A stretch of 64,000 nt of DNA from Pseudoalteromonas aliena SW19 (GTDB lineage: Bacteria > Pseudomonadota > Gammaproteobacteria > Enterobacterales > Alteromonadaceae), in assembly GCF_014905615.1 (NCBI RefSeq), contig NZ_AQGU01000025.1, positions 992,001 through 1,056,000 of the forward strand, in the 5' to 3' direction. Positions 58,207 to 64,000 of the stretch are shown piece after piece; the first letter of the stretch is position 1; the number at the start of each line of letters is the position of its first letter. The notes beneath the pieces are model-generated. The model was not told where the DNA came from. It saw nothing but the letters and a program-made list of their open reading frames with translations, and did not search any database. The translations under genes were made by a program, and so were the position numbers.

Positions 58207-58234
58207 AAAAAACCGGCTTTAGCCGGTTTTTTTT
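58207..58234 (+). terminator. rpsT terminator
   Basis: AACCGGCT/AGCCGGTT stem (58211-58218 with 58221-58228), A run before and a long T run after. Confidence 0.95.
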
Positions 58235-58260
58235 TATCTAAAACTTAATTTCGTAGTTTA

Positions 58261-58418
58261 TGCCAATCTGCTTATATATAGGGTCTATTTAACGTTAAGA
58301 AAATTACGCTAGAACTAAGCAAAAATTTTTGTATCTAGTTGTTCTAAATAAAAAATTTTAACGACGTTATAGTGCAATTTAATTCGTTAAATTGATCAAA
58401 GATTTATGCAGTTTGGTA
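58261..58418. repeat. Repeat family C, copy 2 (158 bp)
   Basis: The inverse complement of 24241-24399 with few differences. Ends TGCCAATCTGCTTATATA and GATTTATGCAGTTTGGTA. Shared core blocks include TTAACGTTAAGAAAATTACG and TTTTGTATCTAGTTGTTCTA. Confidence 0.88.
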
Positions 58419-58423
58419 TTATA

Positions 58424-58454
58424 ACCATCGGCATAAATATTTAAGCAGATTGGT
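58424..58454. repeat. 31-bp mini-derivative with family C ends
   Basis: ACCATCGGCATAAATA directly joined to TTAAGCAGATTGGT: two C-type termini back to back with no core, forming an imperfect hairpin. It lies five bases from copy 2 and one base from the stop codon of the CheY-like gene, so it may act as that gene's terminator structure. Confidence 0.65.
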
Positions 58455-58455
58455 G

Positions 58456-58839
58456 TTATACATTTTCCAAGTCTGGATAAAACTTCTTAAGCATTGCCGC
58501 TATTTTTTTAGGAGTAAATGGTTTAACTACAAAACCTTTGGCCCCCTTATCTATTGCATCTTTTACATTTTCAATACCAGAGTGAGCCGACACCATAACA
58601 ACATTCGTCTCAGGGCTTAAATCGTTGATCTGCGCTATTAACTCTTTGCCGTCCCCGTCTGGTAATTCAATATCTAAAAAAATAATATTATAATTTGCAG
58701 CCTGGCACTCACTAATACATTGTGAGGCGGTAGATGCTTCCTTTACATTGTCTATCCCTAAATGCATTAGCGTTTGACTCAAAAAGCTACGCACCGTGCT
58801 AACGTCATCTACAATTAAAATTGATAGCTGCGTATTCAT
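58456..58839 (-). CDS. Single-domain CheY-like response regulator
   Basis: 127 residues, only a receiver domain. Acidic pair D11-D12, phospho-acceptor D56 (NIIFLDIELPDGDG), S in VVMVSAHSG in place of the usual threonine region and K in GFVVKPFTPKKIA. No output domain, so it acts through protein contacts, as CheY or phosphorelay shuttles do. No kinase or chemotaxis gene is adjacent, so its partner is unknown. Its stop codon touches the family C repeat cluster. Upstream 58840-59381 (542 bases) shows no gene or clear structure. Confidence 0.88.
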   Translation of the reverse strand: MNTQLSILIVDDVSTVRSFLSQTLMHLGIDNVKEASTASQCISECQAANYNIIFLDIELPDGDGKELIAQINDLSPETNVVMVSAHSGIENVKDAIDKGAKGFVVKPFTPKKIAAMLKKFYPDLENV

Positions 58840-59381
58840 CTTTATTCCTTCATAGGCTATAAGCTAGGTTATAATTAATTCCTAACTTCATATATAAATT
58901 TACTTTTTTAATTATAGAGACCTACACCAAAAAGACCACATTTGCTTTATGTTAAGCCATAAATAAAAAGTACCAGTTAAATAAAGGAGTCATACATTTA
59001 TATAATGACCAAACATGAGAACGCATTAATAGTGTCAGCCTGCTAAAAGCAAAGCTCCATATATTATAAATACTTTAAAGCAATGCAGATTATCTCGTTA
59101 TTAAGTGAAGTCTTGTCGTAAGTTACTCTTAACCCAGATGAACAACCCACTTCTCGAGTTAAAATCTCTATTTATAATAAATGTTAATCAAATAATTCAC
59201 TGTACTATTTAAACCCCCACCAAAAGCATTAAGAACCGTAATTGATGATAAATACATAACAATAATGATTTTTTGGATTAAAAAAACTAATCTGAAAATT
59301 TAAAATTACTTGGTTGAAAGCTGTGCAAAATATCAACATAATGGCGCTCCTTTTTTCAACAACTGAACTATTGAAACGACC

Positions 59382-59627
59382 ATGCTAAACGAGCTAGATT
59401 GGCTTTTAAATACTATATTACTTGCACTAGGTTTAGGTGCATTCTTTATCAACCAGATCACTTTACTGCGCATTGCAGCTATTAGTGCGTGTGGTTTATT
59501 ATTCTTATCATTTAGCTTAGATCTTATGTCGTCGAGTGTTATTTCAAATATGAGTTTGGTGTTAATAAATACTTTTTACTTGTTCAAGGTTTATACTTTT
59601 GGGCAATTTAATGTAACCCAAAGTTAA
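59382..59627 (+). CDS. Small membrane protein of unknown function
   Basis: 81 residues with three hydrophobic stretches (about 6-27, 28-48, 55-76) and few charged residues: LNTILLALGLGAFFINQITL, ISACGLLFLSFSLDL and MSLVLINTFYLFKVYTFGQF. It resembles a small inner-membrane protein; the family is not recognised (the pattern recalls YgjV- or CBU_0592-like helices). A terminator starts 25 bases after its stop, which supports it being a real transcribed gene. No strong ribosome binding site is seen. Confidence 0.6.
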   Translation: MLNELDWLLNTILLALGLGAFFINQITLLRIAAISACGLLFLSFSLDLMSSSVISNMSLVLINTFYLFKVYTFGQFNVTQS

Positions 59628-59649
59628 CAATTTCTCCTTAGAATATTTT

Positions 59650-59677
59650 ATAACCCAGCTCTGCTGGGTTTTTTTAT
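59650..59677 (+). terminator. Terminator of the small membrane protein gene
   Basis: AACCCAGC/GCTGGGTT stem (59652-59659 with 59663-59670), loop TCT, followed by a T run. Confidence 0.93.
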
Positions 59678-59861
59678 GATTAAACCTCAATCTGCACTAA
59701 TAACGACAAGACAACTTCCCCTTACTAGCCCGTAAATTTTTATTTAAATAAAATAAATTAATTAAAATTCCAATTTACCCTTTAAAAATATACTCACACC
59801 CCAACGTCTATTTGCACGGCACATTACTTTTTCAATCTATTAAATTAAGAAGGAATTAATT

Positions 59862-60497
59862 ATGAGCAAGACCCTAATTATTGGTGCAAGCGGACAAATT
59901 GGTAAAATGACTACCGAGTTACTGCTTAAAAATGAACAAAGTGTAGTTGCCTTAGTGCGTGACAAAAGCAAACTAAGTGATTTACAAAGCCCTTTTTTAA
60001 ATATTGTCGAGCAAGATCTCGAAGGTGATTTTAGTAACGCACTAAAAGACTGCGAACAAGTTATATTTGCGGCTGGTTCGGGTGGTAATACTGGGGATGA
60101 CAAAACTGTGTTAATTGACTTATGGGCTGCAACTAAAGCGGCAACCTACGCTCGAGAGCATGCAATTAAGCACTTTATCATGGTCAGCTCAATTGGTGCA
60201 GACGACCCTGATTCAATTAATGGCGATTTAAAGCCATATCTAGTTGCTAAGCACATGGCCGATGAACATTTAATCAACAGTGGTTTAAGTTACACTATTG
60301 TTCGCCCAGGAACATTAACTAACGATGCAGCTTCATTAACAGTAACAACTAAGCGCCCACAAGATCAGGATAAAGCTAAAATTAGCCGAGAAAATGTGGC
60401 TAATGCGTTACTTCATATTGCTACAAATAGTCCCAATGGCAGTCGCATTTTTGAATTATTTGATGGTGATAAACCAATTAAAGCAGCTGTTAAATAA
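59862..60497 (+). CDS. NAD(P)-binding atypical short-chain dehydrogenase (SDR_a5-like)
   Basis: 211 residues. N-terminal Rossmann motif LIIGASGQIGKMTTEL (glycines 8, 11, 14), then VVALVRDKSKLSDL, CEQVIFAAGSGG, HFIMVSSIGADDP and TIVRPGTLTND, the pattern of NAD(P)H-binding atypical SDR proteins such as YwnB/HSCARG-like reductases. The catalytic Tyr-Lys pair of classical SDRs is not clearly kept (YLVAKHMAD is the closest). It may be a redox-sensing or isomerase-like protein. GAAGGAA precedes the ATG. Transcribed alone; converges on the TauE/SafE gene. Confidence 0.88.
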   Translation: MSKTLIIGASGQIGKMTTELLLKNEQSVVALVRDKSKLSDLQSPFLNIVEQDLEGDFSNALKDCEQVIFAAGSGGNTGDDKTVLIDLWAATKAATYAREHAIKHFIMVSSIGADDPDSINGDLKPYLVAKHMADEHLINSGLSYTIVRPGTLTNDAASLTVTTKRPQDQDKAKISRENVANALLHIATNSPNGSRIFELFDGDKPIKAAVK

Positions 60498-60524
60498 GCC
60501 TTAATGAACTGATTTTATTAAAAC

Positions 60525-60553
60525 ATGCTCATTCTACCTCGTAGAATGAGCAT
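60525..60553. terminator. Hairpin between SDR and TauE/SafE genes
   Basis: A 13-bp perfect stem with a three-base loop (60525-60537 with 60541-60553), between convergent genes and reaching the stop codon of the TauE/SafE gene. Probable bidirectional terminator. Confidence 0.75.
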
Positions 60554-61311
60554 TAATTACATAACGATTTAAAGCCCTGCCAAGCTAATTGCAATGCTAA
60601 TAATGTTAAAATATATTTAAAAATGCACTTAAATTTGTCTGTTGGTATATGGTTTAATAATCGAATTCCCAGCCATGTGCCTATAGCCCCACTAAAAACC
60701 ATTGCACCGACTAAAGGTAGCCACTGCCAAAAGCTAAAACCAACGACCCCATATATGCCAGCTTTAAATAAATGCTGAGTTGACATAATACTTGAAAACG
60801 TGGCTGTAAAACGCATCTTACTATAGTTGCTCATGTGTAAGCAGCTCCCGACTAATGGGCCACTTGCACCGATAAACATCGAAATAAATGTAGTAGCAAA
60901 GCCACCAGCTAAACGCCAAAGTATCGATCTGCTGTGCAATAATGGAGTCTTTCCCCACAAAATATAAATGACAAAAACTCCTGCAACTAACTTCATAACA
61001 TCAAATTGAATGTTTGAAACAATAAAACTCGACAATACCGCCCCAGCTGCGCCTCCAAGCGTAAAATAAATAAACATACTTTTATCTATATGTTTAAAAC
61101 TCAGTAATAAGCGATTGATATTTGACCCTAGTTGCACGAGCCCATGAATAGGAACAACTAAAGTCATGGGCATAAACGATGCCATCACAACAAGTAACAT
61201 TAGCCCGCCGCCCGCACCAAAGGCAGCAGAAAAAAATGAAGTAAAACCTGCCAACAAAACAAACACTAATGCCAACATAGGCGAAATAAGATCAGTCGTA
61301 AATAAATCCAT
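60553..61311 (-). CDS. TauE/SafE-family membrane permease
   Basis: 252 residues with about seven or eight hydrophobic segments in two repeated halves, typical of TauE/SafE: LVFVLLAGFTSFFSAAFGAG followed by GGLMLLVVMA near the start and FATTFISMFIGASGPLVGSC in the middle (the repeated G-x-G-G/G-x-S-G-P signature). Family members export sulfite, sulfoacetate or similar organic anions; the substrate here is unknown. Convergent with the SDR gene, 74 bases after the flavin reductase gene on the same strand. Confidence 0.88.
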   Translation of the reverse strand: MDLFTTDLISPMLALVFVLLAGFTSFFSAAFGAGGGLMLLVVMASFMPMTLVVPIHGLVQLGSNINRLLLSFKHIDKSMFIYFTLGGAAGAVLSSFIVSNIQFDVMKLVAGVFVIYILWGKTPLLHSRSILWRLAGGFATTFISMFIGASGPLVGSCLHMSNYSKMRFTATFSSIMSTQHLFKAGIYGVVGFSFWQWLPLVGAMVFSGAIGTWLGIRLLNHIPTDKFKCIFKYILTLLALQLAWQGFKSLCN

Positions 61312-61385
61312 ATTTAAAGCATTCTTTTCATAAAGCGATTAAACATAACTAAATTTAGAATCTATACAGTCTCTATTGCTAAACA

Positions 61386-61994
61386 CTAAAACAGTGGTCT
61401 TTTGAGCACAAATTTGTCTTTCGTGGTACTAAAATAATCACCGCCCATTTTACCCACTGTATTTGAACGTGTTGGATCTATATATCCATTGACTAAAACC
61501 TCATCATCTATATTAATGCCAATCACATCTAATAGCATGACTTTTCCTCCTCCCGGTTCCTTTGAAATAGTAATGACCTCTCGTAATCTGCATTCAAATT
61601 TTATTTTAGAATCGGTAACACTTGGCGCATGAACTAGCTGACTACTCGTTTGAGAGATATTAGCGGCATCAAACTCACTTATTTCACTTGAGTAATTTGC
61701 ACCGCTTTGATTCATTTGTTCAATAAGATCATGACTAACAATATTAACTACGCACTCTTTGGTAACGAGTAAATTATTTAGCGTGTCTTTATTTTTGTTA
61801 TTACTTGGGTTTACTTGCGTTACGCTCAACACCGGTGGGTTACAACTGGCGACAGTAAAAAAAGAGTAAGGCGCAATATTGGCAACCCCCTCGCTACTTA
61901 ACGTACTTACCCAAGCAATAGGTCTGGGACTTATCCCACCAACTAGATAAGAGTAAACAGAGTGGTTACTGTTATTGGTTAAATCTAAAAACAT
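61386..61994 (-). CDS. Flavin reductase-like FMN-binding protein
   Basis: 202 residues of the flavin reductase / FMN-binding split-barrel family: VGGISPRPIAWVSTLSSEGV, ANIAPYSFFTVASCNPPVLS, DTLNNLLVTKECVVNIVS and GKMGGDYFSTTKDKFVLKRP. It binds FMN and probably reduces it or uses it on a small substrate. Upstream of the TauE/SafE gene on the same strand, so the two may be co-transcribed. Divergent from the cryptochrome gene over about 98 bases. Confidence 0.9.
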   Translation of the reverse strand: MFLDLTNNSNHSVYSYLVGGISPRPIAWVSTLSSEGVANIAPYSFFTVASCNPPVLSVTQVNPSNNKNKDTLNNLLVTKECVVNIVSHDLIEQMNQSGANYSSEISEFDAANISQTSSQLVHAPSVTDSKIKFECRLREVITISKEPGGGKVMLLDVIGINIDDEVLVNGYIDPTRSNTVGKMGGDYFSTTKDKFVLKRPLF

Positions 61995-62092
61995 GGTTTC
62001 TCACTTTTAATCTTGAAAACTAAATCGGAAAATCACTACGCTGCGTACAACTTAAACCCTAAATAGCATTTTTTAAATAATATGTTGATTTC

Positions 62093-63622
62093 ATGCGTAT
62101 AAAAATAAACATAGTCTGGTTTAAACGCGATTTACGCCTACGCGACCACCCGCCTTTAAAAAATGCTTTTAGTAACGGTCTACCCACGCTATTACTTTAT
62201 AACTTTGAACCTCTGCTACTTGAAGATGCTCATTACAACGAGCGCCATTGGCGCTTTGTATACCAATCAATCGTTGAATTAAATAAACAGTTAGCTCGTT
62301 TTAACACCTGCGTTTATATATTTAATTTAAACATGAGCGACTTACTTGAATCATTAAAAACGCAATTTGAAATAATTAATATTTTTAGTCATCAAGAAAT
62401 AGGCTTAAACAACACGTTTAAGCGAGATAAAGTTGTTAAAGCGTGGTGCCAACATAATCACATTAATTGGCTGGAGTCGCAAACAGGTGCTGTTATACGC
62501 GGTAAAAAAAATCGCGATAATTGGAATGAGCATTGGCAAAAAACAATGCAATCACCTATTGCCGTACCCAACTGGAAAAACATTCAGACTATTGCGCTAA
62601 ATAACTATCAAGCACCTGATTTACCCAATACTTACACACAAGACGATGATAATTTTCAACGAGGCGGCCCGCTACATGCCCAAGAGATCATGCATAGTTT
62701 TTTTGCTGAACGCGGTAAAGGTTATCAAAAGGGTATATCTAGCCCAAGTTTAAGCCAAACTCATTGCTCTCGGCTTTCGCCTTATTTAGCGTGGGGTAAT
62801 ATTAGCCTCAGGCAAGTGTATCAAATGGCTATTGAGCAATATCATTCAAAGCATCCAAATAAAAAAGGCTGGAAACGCCCGCTTGCAGCGTTTGTGTCTC
62901 GCCTGCATTGGCATTGCCACTTTATGCAAAAATTTGAAAGCGAATGCACAATGGAATTTTTGGCCCTTAATCCTGGTTATCATGTATTTCCTTATCGTGA
63001 TGACAAAAACGTGAAAAGTGATGTTCAACGCTGGGCGCTGGGCCAAACAGGCATTCCAATTATTGACGCTTGCATGCGCTGCTTAAAGGCGACTGGGTAT
63101 ATAAACTTTAGAATGCGCGCCATGCTTGTGAGCTTTGTAACGCATCATTTAAATATAAGCTGGCAGCAAGCAAGCTTTCCTCTCGCTAATTACTTTTTAG
63201 ATTTTGAGCCAGGAATTCACTACCCGCAAATTCAAATGCAAGCATCGGTAACAGGGATTAATACCATTCGGCATTACAACCCAATTAAACAATCAGAAGA
63301 TCAAGATCCAACAGGTACTTTTATTAAAAAATGGTGCCCCGAGCTTGAAAAGCTCCCTATTGAATATTTGCACGAGCCTTGGCAACAAACCCCGATGGAA
63401 GCGCTATTTAACGACTTTAAGCTAGGAGAAGATTACCCCGAGCCAATGCTTGATTTAACCACGGCTTCAAAGCAAGCGCGCGAACGCTTATGGCAATACC
63501 GCGAGCGAGCAGATGTTAAACGCGCCATAGGAGTCATCCTTAAAAAACACGTAACCCAAACCAAAAAAGTTACTCGCGTAAAACGCAAAATACCTAGTAA
63601 AAATAACAAAGAGGACTCATAA
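62093..63622 (+). CDS. Cryptochrome / deoxyribodipyrimidine photolyase family protein
   Basis: 509 residues. N-terminal photolyase alpha/beta domain (about 1-135, [20 protein letters not shown]) and C-terminal FAD-binding helical domain (about 215-480): [76 protein letters not shown] and [20 protein letters not shown]. The four-cysteine iron-sulfur pattern of bacterial FeS photolyases is not evident. It may repair UV dimers or act as a blue-light sensor. It is followed after two bases by a DUF2256 gene, a recurrent pairing. Confidence 0.92.
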   Translation: MRIKINIVWFKRDLRLRDHPPLKNAFSNGLPTLLLYNFEPLLLEDAHYNERHWRFVYQSIVELNKQLARFNTCVYIFNLNMSDLLESLKTQFEIINIFSHQEIGLNNTFKRDKVVKAWCQHNHINWLESQTGAVIRGKKNRDNWNEHWQKTMQSPIAVPNWKNIQTIALNNYQAPDLPNTYTQDDDNFQRGGPLHAQEIMHSFFAERGKGYQKGISSPSLSQTHCSRLSPYLAWGNISLRQVYQMAIEQYHSKHPNKKGWKRPLAAFVSRLHWHCHFMQKFESECTMEFLALNPGYHVFPYRDDKNVKSDVQRWALGQTGIPIIDACMRCLKATGYINFRMRAMLVSFVTHHLNISWQQASFPLANYFLDFEPGIHYPQIQMQASVTGINTIRHYNPIKQSEDQDPTGTFIKKWCPELEKLPIEYLHEPWQQTPMEALFNDFKLGEDYPEPMLDLTTASKQARERLWQYRERADVKRAIGVILKKHVTQTKKVTRVKRKIPSKNNKEDS

Positions 63623-63624
63623 GT

Positions 63625-63762
63625 ATGGTGCATAAAAAAATTAATCTACCGAAAAAAATTTGCCCTGTGTGCAACAAGCCCTTTGCATGGCGTAAAAAAT
63701 GGCAACGCGATTGGGAAAACGTTATTTATTGCTCAGAGCGCTGCAAACGTAATAATAAATAG
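63625..63762 (+). CDS. DUF2256 small zinc-finger-like protein
   Basis: 45 residues ([45 protein letters not shown]). Four cysteines in two pairs, CPVC and C-x3-C, suggest a single zinc site; the middle W-R-K-K-W segment is the DUF2256 hallmark. The start lies two bases after the cryptochrome stop, with AGAGGA upstream, so translation is coupled. The family typically sits beside cryptochrome/photolyase genes; its role is unknown. It is shorter than most gene-finding cut-offs. 63763-64000 after it shows no gene. Confidence 0.92.
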   Translation: MVHKKINLPKKICPVCNKPFAWRKKWQRDWENVIYCSERCKRNNK

Positions 63763-64000
63763 GCGATATAAAATCAATTTATCGATAATAATTTTAACCT
63801 AAGTAAGCACTGTGCATTGCTGTTATAGTAGTTGCTTACAATTACCTACTTTCAACTTGTAATTCGATATAAGTTAACTTTCTGATCCATCACTGCTTAA
63901 AATTCATCGCTCTAATTTAGCGACTTAAAATAACACCCTTTACCAAGCACTATTTTTACAGCCAAGGCATTCGCGCGCCTGTAAAAAAATACCAGTTTGT

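Noticed and set aside
58985-59047. A 13-codon frame (MTKHENALIVSAC) preceded by AAAGGAG at 58985
   Set aside because: Spacing to the ATG is about 14 bases and nothing around supports a leader peptide or gene.

Overview
The window is a stretch of gammaproteobacterial chromosome, most probably from Pseudoalteromonas or a close relative in Alteromonadales. This rests on low G+C (about 40 % by eye), protein sequences close to Escherichia coli and Shewanella for housekeeping genes, and conserved gene blocks: rpsP-rimM-trmD-rplS beside pheA and tyrA; ffh-ypjD-yfjD; rlmE-ftsH-folP-glmM-tpiA-secG-tRNA-Leu with divergent yhbY; and rpsT / murJ-ribF-ileS-lspA-fkpB-ispH followed by minor pilin genes. I see no prophage, plasmid, CRISPR or transposase gene. 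The mobile DNA consists of short non-coding interspersed repeats.

Layout. 1-2.4 kb: ECF sigma factor, DUF3379 protein and a Tim44-like membrane protein. 2.5-9.9 kb: an aromatic/aspartate aminotransferase, a partner-switching operon (STAS protein, REC-PP2C-HATPase regulator, GAF protein), a SUI1/YciH factor and a CACHE-HAMP-PAS-GGDEF-EAL protein. 10-13 kb: convergent pheA and tyrA; pheA has a visible attenuator with a Phe-rich leader peptide, and tyrA has a near-perfect TyrR box. 13-19 kb: ribosomal/tRNA-modification operon, ffh, ypjD, yfjD. 19-26 kb: lytic-transglycosylase-like lipoprotein, gshA, two methyl-accepting chemotaxis proteins. 26-33 kb: tRNA-Leu(GAG), secG, tpiA, glmM, folP, ftsH, rlmE (with a sigma-32-like promoter), yhbY. 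33-41 kb: accessory envelope genes (histidine phosphatase, serine hydrolase, lipoprotein), a MipA-DUF3019-response regulator-histidine kinase cluster, an NSS transporter and glnB. 41-50 kb: type IV pilus minor pilins (two GspH/FimT genes on one strand; pilV, pilW, pilX, pilY1, pilE on the other), with an AlgZ/AlgR (FimS/AlgR)-like pair upstream. 50-58 kb: ispH, fkpB, lspA, ileS, ribF, murJ and divergent rpsT. 58-64 kb: CheY-like protein, small membrane protein, NAD(P)-binding protein, TauE/SafE permease, flavin reductase, cryptochrome/photolyase and a tiny DUF2256 zinc-finger protein.

Three families of short repeats (called A, B and C here) occupy most of the larger gaps. B has perfect 13-bp terminal inverted repeats and, in one copy, a 6-bp target duplication. 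C has inverted ends with TA at the termini. A occurs five times, in full or in part. One A, one B and one C copy end at or inside the stop codon of a neighbouring gene. The strongest regulatory findings are the pheA attenuator, the tyrA TyrR box and the rlmE-ftsH heat-shock promoter. No wholly new enzymatic system is evident. The least understood clusters are MipA-DUF3019 with its two-component pair, and the serine hydrolase/phosphatase/lipoprotein group.
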